Positions 1-8,433 are shown, numbered from the stretch's first letter. The stretch is DNA of 64,000 bases from an uncultured Muribaculaceae bacterium (GCA_947632485.1 CANRPJ010000004.1:1-64000); one strand, 5' to 3'. Program-made: numbers and translations. The notes: a model not told the origin generated them from the letters alone.

Positions 1-1949
1 TCACCCGTTACTACTCCCGTCTCGCTCACGGAAGCTACTGTAGGATCGCTCGAAGTCCAGGTAACTGTCTGGTTGGTAGTGCTGGGCGGAGTGATTGTAG
101 CCTTGAGAGTCTGCGTATGGTAGAGGTGGAGCTGTATCTTCGTTTTGTCGAGCTCCAGTTTCGTAGCCATCACTTCCTGCACCGTCACCGTGCATTTCGC
201 CTCCAGTCCGTTAGCGGTCATAGCAGTAATGGTAGCAGTACCCACTTTCAGCGCAGTTACCTTGCCATCGGCATCCACCGAAGCCACTTCCGCGTCGCTC
301 GACGTCCACGTCACTGTCTTGTCCGTAGTGTTCTCGGGAGCCACAGTCGCTGTGAGCGTAGTAGTCAGTCCGATATTGGTATTCCAGGTGCTCGTGCTAA
401 GAGTTATACTCGTTGCCTCTACTGTAGGAGTTTTATATGAAGCAAAGCCCTGCCAAACCGGCGAAGCCTCGTAAGCAGCCTTACTCCCGTCAGGAACAGT
501 CAGTATAGCCGCCTTATTTGCGGCAGTAAATACCTGATCTTCTTTACCCTCTTCTGCACTCGCAGGAGGCACCGGATTAAGCGACTCTATCTCAGTGAAA
601 TTGCAATTATCAAAAGGAGTCGTTCCTAAAGTATTCAAACTCGAAGACAAAGTCAAATTGCCACTTAATCCAGTACAACGGCCGAAAGCATAATTTCCAA
701 TAGTTTCAACATTATTTGGTATCGTCAAGGATCCAGTTAAACCGCTGCACCAACTGAAAGCGTAGTCGCCTATTGAAGTTACACTCTCAGGAATCGTCAA
801 AGAACTTGTTAAACCACTACAACTAGAAAAAGCTCCCGTTTCTATAGTTGTAATCTTTTCAGGTATTATAAGTTCTCCGGTAAAACCACTACAACCGTTA
901 AAGGCGTAAGAACCTATTGAAGTCACCCCAGCAGGAATAGTCAAAGAACCGGTCAAGCCACTACAACCGTCAAAGGCGGAATTACCAATTGAAGTTACAC
1001 TCTCTGGAATTGTCAAAGAACCGGTAAAGCCCTTACATCCTGAAAAGGTTCTCCATTCTATAGTAGTAATCTTTTCAGGTATTTTTAGCTCTCCGGTAAA
1101 GCCCTTACATCCGTAAAAAGCGTAAGAACCTATTGAAGTTACATTCTCGGGTATTATCAGAGAACCGGTTAAACCGCTACAACCATAAAATGTACTATTT
1201 TCGATAGTAGTAATTTTACTCGGGAGTTTGAGCTCACCGGTAAAGCCGCTACAACCCGAAAAGGCGCCAAAACCTATTGAAGCCACCCCAGCAGGAATAG
1301 TCAGCGAACCGTTAAAACCACTACAACCATCAAAGGCGGAAGAACCTATTGAAGTAACATTCTCAGGAATTGTCAAAGATCCGGTAAAGCCATTACAACC
1401 TGAAAAGGTTCCCCATTTTATAGTAGTAATCTTTTCAGGTATTTTTAGCTCTCCAGTAAAGCCCTTACATCCTGAAAAAGCGTAAGAACCTATTGAAGTT
1501 ACGCTCTCAGGAATGGTCAAAGAACCGGAAAAGCCACTACAATCAGAAAAGGCATAATCACCTATTGAAGTAACATTCTCAGGAATTATCAAAGAACCAA
1601 TAAGGCTACTACAAAATCCAAAAGCATATTTTCCAATTGAGGTTACACTCTCCGGAATTGTTAGTGTACCGGTAAAACCGGTGCATTCATTGAAAGCATA
1701 AGAGCCTATTTGCGTTACAATATAAATATTTCCGTTATAGGTTACGGTGTTTGGGATTACCAAATCTCCTGATGGCTCGTAGCCAGATGCAAGTCCTGTA
1801 ATGGTACATGTCACGCCATCACTATTAATAGTATATTTAAATGGAATATCATCGGCGAATACGGTTAATGAACCCAGCATTGCAGTGAGTAGTAGTATTA
1901 ACCTAATACACAAGTTTCTGTAACGTCTAAAAAGAAAATATTTACTCAT
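1..1949 (-). CDS. BspA-like leucine-rich repeat surface protein with Ig-like domains (3' end cut by window edge)
   Basis: The frame opens with ATG at 1949 and runs uninterrupted to the window edge (about 649 codons), so the C-terminus is missing. Residues 1-34 form a signal peptide with a basic start and the hydrophobic core LILLLTAMLGSLTVFA. From about residue 75 there are some 15 tandem LRR_5/BspA repeats of 24 residues, with cores such as IPESVTSIG, YAF and GCSGFTG, alternating with an IPEKITTI variant. After them come two bacterial Ig-like (Big_2) domains with WTSSDAEVASVDADGKVTA and WTSSDPTVASVSETG. BspA-type LRR proteins are exported and often bind host or bacterial surfaces; the ligand here is unknown. 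A C-terminal sorting or secretion domain may lie beyond the window. The call is firm for architecture and weak for function. Confidence 0.9.
   Translation of the reverse strand, partial: MSKYFLFRRYRNLCIRLILLLTAMLGSLTVFADDIPFKYTINSDGVTCTITGLASGYEPSGDLVIPNTVTYNGNIYIVTQIGSYAFNECTGFTGTLTIPESVTSIGKYAFGFCSSLIGSLIIPENVTSIGDYAFSDCSGFSGSLTIPESVTSIGSYAFSGCKGFTGELKIPEKITTIKWGTFSGCNGFTGSLTIPENVTSIGSSAFDGCSGFNGSLTIPAGVASIGFGAFSGCSGFTGELKLPSKITTIENSTFYGCSGLTGSLIIPENVTSIGSYAFYGCKGFTGELKIPEKITTIEWRTFSGCKGFTGSLTIPESVTSIGNSAFDGCSGLTGSLTIPAGVTSIGSYAFNGCSGFTGELIIPEKITTIETGAFSSCSGLTSSLTIPESVTSIGDYAFSWCSGLTGSLTIPNNVETIGNYAFGRCTGLSGNLTLSSSLNTLGTTPFDNCNFTEIESLNPVPPASAEEGKEDQVFTAANKAAILTVPDGSKAAYEASPVWQGFASYKTPTVEATSITLSTSTWNTNIGLTTTLTATVAPENTTDKTVTWTSSDAEVASVDADGKVTALKVGTATITAMTANGLEAKCTVTVQEVMATKLELDKTKIQLHLYHTQTLKATITPPSTTNQTVTWTSSDPTVASVSETGVVTG
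610..1725 (-). repeat. Tandem 72-base LRR-coding repeats with a 360-base higher-order period
   Basis: This is the coding repeat array of the BspA-like gene. The basic unit is 24 codons (72 bases). Five consecutive units form a 360-base block present twice, at about 1141-1500 and 781-1140: the segment with ttttcaggtatttttagctc occurs at about 1433 and 1073, and the AFDGCSG-coding segment at about 1335 and 975. The two blocks differ by scattered point changes, so the duplication is recent relative to the basic repeat. Confidence 0.85.
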
Positions 1950-1997
1950 ATTTTTTATTGGTTGAAATTCAATTAAGTATATCGGATTGATTAATAA

Positions 1998-2819
1998 TCA
2001 CATGAGTTTAAATCCCGATATTAGGTTATTTGCTAATATGCACATTATTTGGCGAACAAAGATCTTCCCATAATTTAACGCGCGGTTCAAACAAGCCTTC
2101 AGAAGGTTGTTGCGTGCAAGTTTTTCTAAGCTATGAGAACCGACATTATCTTTATCAGATTCATCTTCATCACTTTTATTTAATATAAAGGCTGCATTAG
2201 AAAGGGAAGACTCCTGAGTCTGCGCCGGTATATAGACTTCTCGTGGTAGTGGTTGCTCCAAAAACAGTAAACCATACAATTCAGCGATTTCTGTAAGTGT
2301 AGCCTTAGGTAAACAAATAAAAGGTAAACGAATAAAGAAAAATCCCGTTATTCCTCGTTCGATATCGGATTTCATTTGTTCGGCAGAATATCGAATTGAA
2401 GTCACTAACAACGCTCTCTTACCGCTGAATTCGATAAGATGATTATGACTGGCCTCCCATGGCCTAACCGTTGCGTTACTGAATTTGAATAACCTGATCA
2501 TCGAGGCAGTCAGTTCTTCGAATATTTCACGATATTCACTGTAGCGCAATCTTCTGACAGCGCGTCGGTCTGAATCTTGACCAAGCCCGGCTAAATGCAG
2601 CTGATTAAGGCCTGTAAACTGCACAATATATTTATCACCCATACGCGAATAGGTAAGTGGTGTCGCGGTGGCTGCTGGCCGAGACGTTGTTGTTGAAACT
2701 GTGTTGATTAGGAAAACACAGAAGCGTGAAGCCGATTGTTGCCCGCTCCACTGTCTGAGGCCTTCGAACTGCCCACCTATCGAAACGAGCAACTCAGACC
2801 TCACGCCGTATGCAAACAT
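1998..2819 (-). CDS. Protein of unknown function
   Basis: This 273-codon frame lies upstream of, and in the same orientation as, the BspA-like gene, 48 bases away. I recognise no family. The part after Met60 (ATG at 2642, reading MGDKYIVQFTGLNQL) looks like a soluble mixed alpha/beta protein with a Lys/Asp/Glu-rich linker (KSDEDESDKD) and a helical C-terminus. The first 59 residues come from a more GC-rich stretch that is open in several frames on both strands, so 2642 is an equally likely start. A good minus-strand promoter lies at 3056-3086. It has no signal peptide and no catalytic motif that I can see. Confidence 0.45.
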   Translation of the reverse strand: MFAYGVRSELLVSIGGQFEGLRQWSGQQSASRFCVFLINTVSTTTSRPAATATPLTYSRMGDKYIVQFTGLNQLHLAGLGQDSDRRAVRRLRYSEYREIFEELTASMIRLFKFSNATVRPWEASHNHLIEFSGKRALLVTSIRYSAEQMKSDIERGITGFFFIRLPFICLPKATLTEIAELYGLLFLEQPLPREVYIPAQTQESSLSNAAFILNKSDEDESDKDNVGSHSLEKLARNNLLKACLNRALNYGKIFVRQIMCILANNLISGFKLM

Positions 2820-3202
2820 ACGCCCTACGCCTCCTCCCGGAGACGCGGTGCGGCTTCTACATACCCATGAGCATCATCGCTGCAAGGTGTCCTGATAGGT
2901 TGAAGTGTTCGAAGTTTCAGACAGTCAGAAACCAAGCGCCAATAACGCTTTTTATGTCTCGCTCCGGCGCCGAAGCCCCGGTGCGCATCCTCCCGCCCTT
3001 ACGGCGCGAGGCTTTCTGCAGCCCTACTCCTTTGCGTCGGCATCGGGCTGCAGCGCAAAGATACAATCAATTATCTTTCTGCGCAATACCTTTTTTAATC
3101 TTTTCCTTCTTTTATTGGGGGATACCAAATACCAAGGGCGCCGTAGGGACATGCCTTTGGCATGTTTTCCATTAATCCGTTGATAATCTGCAAATACGGT
3201 GT
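2820..3202. other. Intergenic region with overlapping open frames, no convincing gene
   Basis: Short frames are open here on both strands (for example 2810-3175 plus), but none has protein-like composition or a recognisable domain. A terminator-like hairpin lies at 3149-3165 (ACATGCC, TTT, GGCATGT, then TTTCC). The minus-strand promoter at 3056-3086 would give a leader of about 230 bases before the frame at 2819. Confidence 0.4.
3056..3086 (-). promoter_or_regulatory. Bacteroidota-type promoter
   Basis: On the minus strand TTGC (3086-3083) is followed after 19 bases by TATCTTTG (3063-3056), matching the Bacteroidota -33/-7 pattern. It points towards the unknown gene at 2819 and then the BspA-like gene. 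No other promoter match is seen directly before 1949. Confidence 0.6.
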
Positions 3203-3512
3203 GGACGCGAATTTTCGCGTCCGCAGAGACAGAGCATAAGCGCGAAGGCGTGCGGGAGGCACGCCGCTATCCAGTAATCCCCGATGTAGCGCCACAGGCG
3301 CAAGTCGGGGGATAGCTGCCAGGAAGAAAAAGTTGAGTCGCGGAGCGATGACGCTATGTAACACAATATTCTTGCTATAACCGCTTCCCTAAGCCGCTAC
3401 CTCACAGCATCGTCGCTCCGCGACTCACAGACAAGGTTACTCCACTCTCCCCGGACTTGCGCTTACAGCGCTACATCCGGGGTTGCTGTATAGCATCGTC
3501 GCTTCGCGACTC
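3203..3512. repeat. Hairpin array with inverted duplicated units
   Basis: The intergenic DNA holds consecutive palindromes: 3203-3222 (perfect 20-base palindrome ggacgcgaattttcgcgtcc), 3247-3265 (GGCGTGC/GCACGCC), 3279-3310 and 3449-3482. The last two are near-identical reverse complements of each other, with cccc/gggg ends and GATGTAGCGC against GCGCAAGTC cores. Between them gagtcgcggagcgatg (3335-3350) is the reverse complement of catcgtcgctccgcgactc (3408-3426), and the latter recurs at 3494-3512 with one change. No coding potential is apparent. Confidence 0.7.
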
Positions 3513-3533
3513 CGCGGTTGAAGAGCCGATAGG

Positions 3534-3613
3534 TTGACTTGACACAGCAAAGGCTTTATTAGACTGTAAGTAAGTAGATTAAGCACATTTTAGTGTCAAG
3601 GTTGTCAAGCCGG
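3534..3613. repeat. Degenerate member of the TTGACAGCCTTGACAC hairpin family
   Basis: The ends TTGACTTGACAC (3534-3545) and GTGTCAAGGTTGTCAA (3593-3608) are inverted relative to each other. The right end, read on the minus strand as CCGGCTTGACAACCTTGACAC, supplies the TGA stop codon of folC. It matches the arm of the hairpin at 31204-31303 with one difference in 21 bases. The interior differs from the other copies. Confidence 0.55.
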
Positions 3614-4906
3614 CTGTATGGCGGCTAAAAAATCGGCTACCACGAAGGTGCTGCCACCGATGAATAGCACATCGTTTTCAGCACAGGCCGCTTTGGCTGC
3701 TTCGTAAGCTGCGCCCACACTTTCCCAGACTCCTTCATAGGGAATGCCGATAGCTTCAAACTTCTTTGCGAGGTCAGCGGCTGGAAGGGCGCGGGGAATA
3801 GCGGCGTTGGTGAGATAAAACTTCGCTTCCCGGGGCACGAGTCCGAGTATATGGTCGAGATCTTTGTCGGCCACGAAGCCAATCACCATTCGGATATCAC
3901 TCCTTTTTTCTTCCGCCACCCGGCGAAGCTGCGCAGTGTTTGATAAGATACCCGCCTCATTATGACCGGTATCGCAGATTGTAAGCGGCTTATCGGCAAT
4001 CTTCATCCAACGGCCCGCAAGCCCGGTCAGTGGGCAGACCTCAGCAAAACCGCGTTCAGCAGCTTCATCGGAAATCTCGATTCCCGCTTTCCGCAACATC
4101 TTCAGGGCTGAAAGCACCGTATTGATATTATGGCGCTGATAATCACCGGTAAGAGCGCATTTGAACTCACCAAGTAGAGGCGAGCTGCATTCCAGCACTC
4201 CACCGCGGGTCCGGCATGAGGAGAGCAAAGCATCGTCTTGCGCGAAAATGGCCGGCGCACCCACCTCGGCAGCTTTCTCCTCAAACACTTTCCTGACCTC
4301 TCCTTCAGCCTCGCCAATCACTACCAGTACTCCCTTCTTCATGATTCCGGCCTTCTCGCGGGCTATGGCCGGGAGCGTTGACCCGAGAAACTGCATGTGG
4401 TCGGGCGAGATGTTGGTGATCACGCATGCCATCGGCGAAATGATGTTGGTAGAATCCAGGCGTCCGCCCATACCTACCTCAATCACAGCATAGTCTACCT
4501 GCTCGGAGGCGAACCAATCGAAGGCCATCATCATTGTCAGCTCGAAGAAGGAGGGTCTGCCTTCATAGCCCGAAGAGCGGAACCGCTCCACGAAATCCAC
4601 TACCTTCTCTTCGGGAATCATCTGCCCGTTGATGCGCATGCGCTCGCGGAAATCTACGAGATGCGGCGAGGTGTAGAGCGCGGTCTTGTAGCCCTGAGCC
4701 TGCAGCATCGCGGCCAGAAGGTGGGAGGTGCTACCCTTGCCGTTGGTGCCGGCCACATGGATTGAACGGAAGCGGCGGTGGGGGTGAGAGAAAAAGGCAT
4801 CAAGGGCGAGAGAGGTGTCGAGACCAGGTTTATAGGCGGCAGCGCCTACCCTCGAAAACATCGGGAGCTGCCGGTAAAGATATTCGAGACTTTCCTTATA
4901 GTCCAT
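3605..4906 (-). CDS. folC: Bifunctional folylpolyglutamate synthase/dihydrofolate synthase
   Basis: This is a cytosolic ATP-dependent ligase that adds glutamate to dihydropteroate and to folates. At 433 aa it has the family's normal length. The Mur-ligase P-loop is visible as HVAGTNGKGSTSHLLAAML near residue 50, followed by YTSPHLVDFRERMRING, the folate-binding segment of the family, and the ATPase segment VIEVGMGGRLDSTNI. The C-terminal domain carries the typical CDTGHNEAGI. It is the last gene of a three-gene unit with two ChrA genes; its start overlaps the end of the preceding gene by 11 bases, which suggests translational coupling. Its stop codon lies inside a repeated hairpin end. Confidence 0.95.
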   Translation of the reverse strand: MDYKESLEYLYRQLPMFSRVGAAAYKPGLDTSLALDAFFSHPHRRFRSIHVAGTNGKGSTSHLLAAMLQAQGYKTALYTSPHLVDFRERMRINGQMIPEEKVVDFVERFRSSGYEGRPSFFELTMMMAFDWFASEQVDYAVIEVGMGGRLDSTNIISPMACVITNISPDHMQFLGSTLPAIAREKAGIMKKGVLVVIGEAEGEVRKVFEEKAAEVGAPAIFAQDDALLSSCRTRGGVLECSSPLLGEFKCALTGDYQRHNINTVLSALKMLRKAGIEISDEAAERGFAEVCPLTGLAGRWMKIADKPLTICDTGHNEAGILSNTAQLRRVAEEKRSDIRMVIGFVADKDLDHILGLVPREAKFYLTNAAIPRALPAADLAKKFEAIGIPYEGVWESVGAAYEAAKAACAENDVLFIGGSTFVVADFLAAIQPA

Positions 4907-5504
4907 AGATCAGATAACCGGCCAGCCCGGCGAGGACCATGACCGAAATGGGGTGAATCTTTATCTTTTTCCCTCTCCAGGGGAAGCGGAAAAACACAAG
5001 GCAGAAAGATACGGCGCATATCGCCACGCTCGCAATCAGCTGGCTTCTCTCTCCCGAGGGGCAGAAATTGGCCTCGTTCATCAGCAGGATAGCCGCAGCG
5101 GCAATCAGGCCTACGAGCACCGGTCGCAAACCTGAGAAAATTCCTTTGATTACTCCGCTCTCATGATGGCGCCTGATGAAATGCGAGCTATAGAGCACGA
5201 GGAAGAAGGAGGGAAGGGTAACGGCCAAAGTAGCCACGCAGGCGCCGAGAAGACCCCAGTAGACGCCTGAGAACTCAGGCATTACATGGCCGGGAGCGGT
5301 ATAGCCGATATATGTAGCGGAATTAATGCCGATAGGGCCGGGAGTGACTTGCGAGATTGCCACGATGTCGGTAAACATCTGCTCCGATATCCAGCCGGGC
5401 TCCACAACCGCCGCCTCTACGAGCGAGAGCATGGCATAGCCGCCTCCGAAGCCGAAGATGCCTATCTTAAGATAGGCCCATGCGAGCTGCCAGTAGATAT
5501 TCAT
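4896..5504 (-). CDS. ChrA-family transporter, second half-size subunit
   Basis: A 202-aa inner-membrane protein of the chromate ion transporter (CHR) family, short-chain type with a single CHR domain. The family signature FGFGGGYAMLSLVE lies near residue 18, followed by QVTPGPIGINSATYIGY and about five hydrophobic segments. Its start codon overlaps the stop of the upstream ChrA gene (ATGA at 5501-5504), so the two are translated together and probably form a heterodimer, as is known for split CHR pairs. The true substrate in a gut anaerobe is uncertain; sulfate or another oxyanion is possible. It precedes folC with an 11-base overlap. Confidence 0.9.
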   Translation of the reverse strand: MNIYWQLAWAYLKIGIFGFGGGYAMLSLVEAAVVEPGWISEQMFTDIVAISQVTPGPIGINSATYIGYTAPGHVMPEFSGVYWGLLGACVATLAVTLPSFFLVLYSSHFIRRHHESGVIKGIFSGLRPVLVGLIAAAAILLMNEANFCPSGERSQLIASVAICAVSFCLVFFRFPWRGKKIKIHPISVMVLAGLAGYLIYGL

Positions 5505-6112
5505 TGCTGGCCTCCTTTCTTGCTATCGAGGCGTCTCTGCGACCATCGAAAATGAACATAACCTCCTAAAGCACCGAGTACTACGTAGAGAATCGGACTG
5601 GAGACAGCGCCGAAATTCAGGCTTATCATAAGAGCTACCACAAGAGGTATCCATACGGTGCGCCACCCGATTTTGGCTGCCTTTGCCGAGGTGATGACCG
5701 GAACCACAATCAAGGCCACAACCGCCGGCCTCACTCCGAGGAATATTGATGAGATGACCGGATTATTCTTGATCTGATCCGGGGTAAGGAAGATGGCGAT
5801 GGCGAGAATAATGAGAAATGAAGGCAGCACAGCTCCAAGCGCCGCAACGGTGCCTCCGCGCGAACCTAACAGGCGGTCGCCGACGGCAGTAGCCATATTT
5901 ACTGCGAGCACTCCCGGCAGCGCCTGAGCCACCGCCACCTGGTCGAGGAAATCCTCACGGGAGAGCCATGAGTGCTTGTCAACAATCTCACGCTCAATAA
6001 TAGAGATCATAGCCCAGCCTCCGCCGAATGTGAACGCCCCGATCTTGAAGAAGGTGGCGAAGAGGCGCAGTCCGAGATGCTTCTCTTTAGATTTTGATTC
6101 AGTAGGCAACAT
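5501..6112 (-). CDS. ChrA-family transporter, first half-size subunit
   Basis: A 203-aa inner-membrane CHR-family protein. The signature FTFGGGWAMISIIERE is near residue 27, with VAVAQALPGVLAVNMATAVG after it and several transmembrane segments. It is the first gene of the chrA-chrA-folC unit and pairs with the downstream half-size subunit through an ATGA overlap. A -7 box TACCTTTG ends only four bases before the start codon, so its mRNA may have almost no leader. Split pairs of this kind are common in Bacteroidota. Confidence 0.9.
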   Translation of the reverse strand: MLPTESKSKEKHLGLRLFATFFKIGAFTFGGGWAMISIIEREIVDKHSWLSREDFLDQVAVAQALPGVLAVNMATAVGDRLLGSRGGTVAALGAVLPSFLIILAIAIFLTPDQIKNNPVISSIFLGVRPAVVALIVVPVITSAKAAKIGWRTVWIPLVVALMISLNFGAVSSPILYVVLGALGGYVHFRWSQRRLDSKKGGQQ

Positions 6113-6116
6113 GCGG

Positions 6117-6124
6117 CAAAGGTA
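6117..6124 (-). promoter_or_regulatory. -7 promoter element of the chrA-folC unit
   Basis: The minus strand reads TACCTTTG (6124-6117), matching TAnnTTTG. Transcription would start at or within a few bases of the ATG at 6112. No clear TTG box is found 19-20 bases upstream. Confidence 0.45.
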
Positions 6125-6235
6125 GCAAAAAAAGGCGTAGCGGGGCTCAGCTTATAAGGAAAAGAGAAGCGCCCCGGCCATAATAGCTTCAGGACGCTTC
6201 ATAGTTTATTTGTCGCTGCACCTCCCGGTGCACGC

Positions 6236-7873
6236 TTAATCTTCTTTATCTCTATCTTCTTTTGATCTGTGTTTAGTCTTCATGCGCGATTTGGTCTCGC
6301 TGCTGCTGATGTCGCTCTCCTCCTTAAGGTCAATTTCGTTGCCTTCCTTGTCGCGCACACGGTATTCGAGGTAAGCGAGCGATTCATCGGCAATCACCTT
6401 GAAGCTGCGTCCGAACTCCCTGCGCCATTTTCCCTGCAGGGAGAACATGCCTTTCTTCAGGTAGGCGTCAACGAAGGGGTGAACATACATCGTGAAACTT
6501 TTCACCTTCAGCTCATTGACAAGGTAATCAAGCTTTTCGTGGAGCTTGTCGGTAAAGAGCAGTGAAGGCTGGATCTCCCCTTTGCCGTAGCATGAGGGGC
6601 AAGTTTCTTCGGTGGCGATATCAAGAGCGGGACGCACCCTCTGGCGAGTAATCTGCATCAGCCCGAATTTGCTGAGGGGCAGAATATTATGGCGCGCACG
6701 ATCGTTTGCCATCAACTCGCGCATGTGGTCATAGAGGGTCTGCCGATGCTCCGGCTTGTTCATATCGATAAAGTCGATCACGATGATTCCGCCCATATCG
6801 CGCAGCCTCAGCTGCCTGGCTATCTCATCGGCGGCCTTGAGGTTCACATCGAGCGCGTTGCTCTCCTGATCGCTGAACGACTTACTTCTGTTGCCGGAGT
6901 TCACATCAATCACATGAAGCGCCTCCGTATGCTCAATAATGATATATGCTCCGCTCTTAAACGATACGGTTTTACCGAAGCTTCCCTTTATCTGTCGGGT
7001 AATATTGAAATGGTCGAAAATCGGAATCTCCTTTTCGTAGAGCTTCACGATATCGGCCCGGTCGGGTGCAATCAGACTCACATAATTGTGAATCTGCTCG
7101 TAGGTCTCCTTATCGTTGACATGGATACTCTCGAAATCGGGGGTGTAGAGATCGCGTATCAGCCCTACAGCTCTGGAGTCGACCTCATAGATGAGCGACT
7201 GCGGCTGAGCCTTCTGCATCTTAGCTACAGCATCTTCCCAACTTTTCACCAGAGAGCGCATCTCATTGTTGAGCTCCGCTACCCTCTTATTTTCGGCCGA
7301 GGTACGCACAATCACGCCGAAGCCCTTGGGCTTGATGCTGCCAATGAGCTGGCGCAGGCGAATCTTCTCTTCTGTCGACTTGATTTTCTGCGATATCGAC
7401 ACCTTGTTGCTGAAAGGAATCAGCACCAGATAGCGGCCTGTGAAGGATATCTCCGTAGTGAGCCGGGGCCCTTTGGTCGAGATCGGTTCCTTTACGATCT
7501 GCACCAGAAGCTTCTGCCCAGGCTGAAGCACCTCAGTGATAGCTCCTTGCTTGGGGATATCGGGCAGGAGCTTGAATTTAGATATATCGGGCACCTTTCT
7601 TTTGTCGTCCAGAGCCTCTTCCACGAATTTAGAGTAGGACGAAAACTGTGAGCCCAGATCGAGATAATGAAGAAAAGCGTCTTTTTCATAGCCCACGCTG
7701 ACAAAGGCGGCATTGAGCCCCGGCATCAGCTTATGGACCTTGGCGAAGTAGAGATCGCCCACGGCATAGGCCTGATTGCGGCTCTCCTTCTGCAGCGACA
7801 CCAGGCGTGAGTCCTCCAGCAAAGCTGTGGAAATCTCATTGCGCTGCACGTCTACTACAAGTTCGCTTTTCAT
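6236..7873 (-). CDS. rng: Ribonuclease G (RNase E/G family)
   Basis: A 545-aa endoribonuclease that acts on single-stranded A/U-rich RNA in rRNA maturation and mRNA decay. An S1 RNA-binding domain spans about residues 40-125. The catalytic DNase-I-like core shows HVIDVNSG and IIVIDFIDM, whose aspartates bind magnesium, and the zinc-link CPSCYGKGE, which joins the dimer. It ends with a charged tail. It has the length of RNase G and lacks the long RNase E scaffold. It lies downstream of HU and the small ribosomal protein gene but is separated from them by a likely terminator, so it probably has its own promoter, which I did not find. Confidence 0.95.
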   Translation of the reverse strand: MKSELVVDVQRNEISTALLEDSRLVSLQKESRNQAYAVGDLYFAKVHKLMPGLNAAFVSVGYEKDAFLHYLDLGSQFSSYSKFVEEALDDKRKVPDISKFKLLPDIPKQGAITEVLQPGQKLLVQIVKEPISTKGPRLTTEISFTGRYLVLIPFSNKVSISQKIKSTEEKIRLRQLIGSIKPKGFGVIVRTSAENKRVAELNNEMRSLVKSWEDAVAKMQKAQPQSLIYEVDSRAVGLIRDLYTPDFESIHVNDKETYEQIHNYVSLIAPDRADIVKLYEKEIPIFDHFNITRQIKGSFGKTVSFKSGAYIIIEHTEALHVIDVNSGNRSKSFSDQESNALDVNLKAADEIARQLRLRDMGGIIVIDFIDMNKPEHRQTLYDHMRELMANDRARHNILPLSKFGLMQITRQRVRPALDIATEETCPSCYGKGEIQPSLLFTDKLHEKLDYLVNELKVKSFTMYVHPFVDAYLKKGMFSLQGKWRREFGRSFKVIADESLAYLEYRVRDKEGNEIDLKEESDISSSETKSRMKTKHRSKEDRDKED

Positions 7874-7905
7874 TAGGTAGATTAAAATTAATTAAATAAA
7901 AAGAG

Positions 7906-7964
7906 AAAAGGACAAACCTTTCACCCCGGGATAGCAACCGCAATGTGTGAGGCTTGTCCTTTTA
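7906..7964 (-). terminator. Rho-independent terminator after the HU/small ribosomal protein unit
   Basis: On the minus strand the stem AAAAGGACAAGCC (7963-7951) pairs with GGTTTGTCCTTTT (7918-7907). It is followed by a T-rich run (TCTCTTTTTATTT). The loop is long (about 30 bases), which lowers confidence. Confidence 0.55.
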
Positions 7965-7995
7965 GATCTCTCATGAAAGCAGGCGTAAGCCAGAA

Positions 7996-8085
7996 TCACT
8001 TCTTCTTGTGACGATTCTTTCTGAGTCTTTTCTTACGCTTGTGCGTGGCCATCTTGTGGCCTTTCCTTTTCTTTCCGCTTGGCAT
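7996..8085 (-). CDS. 29-residue basic AURKAIP1/COX24-domain ribosomal protein
   Basis: ATG at 8085 to TGA at 7996 encodes 29 residues, of which 18 are Lys, Arg or His (starts MPSGKKRKGHKMATHKRKKR). This matches the tiny proteins that carry the COX24/AURKAIP1 (mS38-like) domain in Bacteroidota, thought to sit on the small ribosomal subunit. It is 75 bases downstream of HU in the same orientation and is followed by a terminator-like hairpin, so it is likely co-transcribed with HU. The composition and the conserved ATHKRKKR core make random occurrence unlikely. Confidence 0.85.
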   Translation of the reverse strand: MPSGKKRKGHKMATHKRKKRLRKNRHKKK

Positions 8086-8160
8086 AGTCTTTTGGGTTGT
8101 TGATCTGTGAGTAAATATTTCGCAGCTCAAAGAGCCGGCATTCCTACGGAAGAATAAAAT

Positions 8161-8433
8161 TTACTTAACCTCTTCGAGGAACACCTTCGAAGGCTTGAAG
8201 GTAGGCACCTTGTGCTCAGGAATACGGATAGTAGTATTCTTGGAGATGTTGCGGGCCGTCTTCTCCTTTCTGGTCTTCACTACGAAGCTTCCGAAGCCGC
8301 GGAGATATACGTTGTCACCGTGAGCCATGGAATCTTTTACCACGCTCATGAATTTCTCTACAGTGGCCAGTACGGCCGCTTTTTCCAAACCTGTGCTGCG
8401 AGATATCTCGTTTACGATATCAGCTTTTGTCAT
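8161..8433 (-). CDS. HU family DNA-binding protein
   Basis: A 90-aa nucleoid protein that binds and bends DNA as a dimer. It starts MTKADIVNEISRSTGLEKAA and contains the canonical arm region GFGSFVVKTRKEKTARNI followed by VPTFKPSK. The length equals the family norm. The next gene on the strand encodes the 29-aa ribosomal protein. IHF and HU cannot be told apart with certainty from this reading, but a single standalone gene of this type in Bacteroidales is usually called HU. Confidence 0.95.
   Translation of the reverse strand: MTKADIVNEISRSTGLEKAAVLATVEKFMSVVKDSMAHGDNVYLRGFGSFVVKTRKEKTARNISKNTTIRIPEHKVPTFKPSKVFLEEVK

Noticed and set aside
610-1725. Possible CRISPR array from regular repeats
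   Set aside because: The repeats are in-frame 24-codon LRR units with no unique spacers, inside a gene with a signal peptide.
6689-7651. 320-codon open frame on the plus strand
   Set aside because: It is antisense to the RNase G gene and shows no domain of its own.
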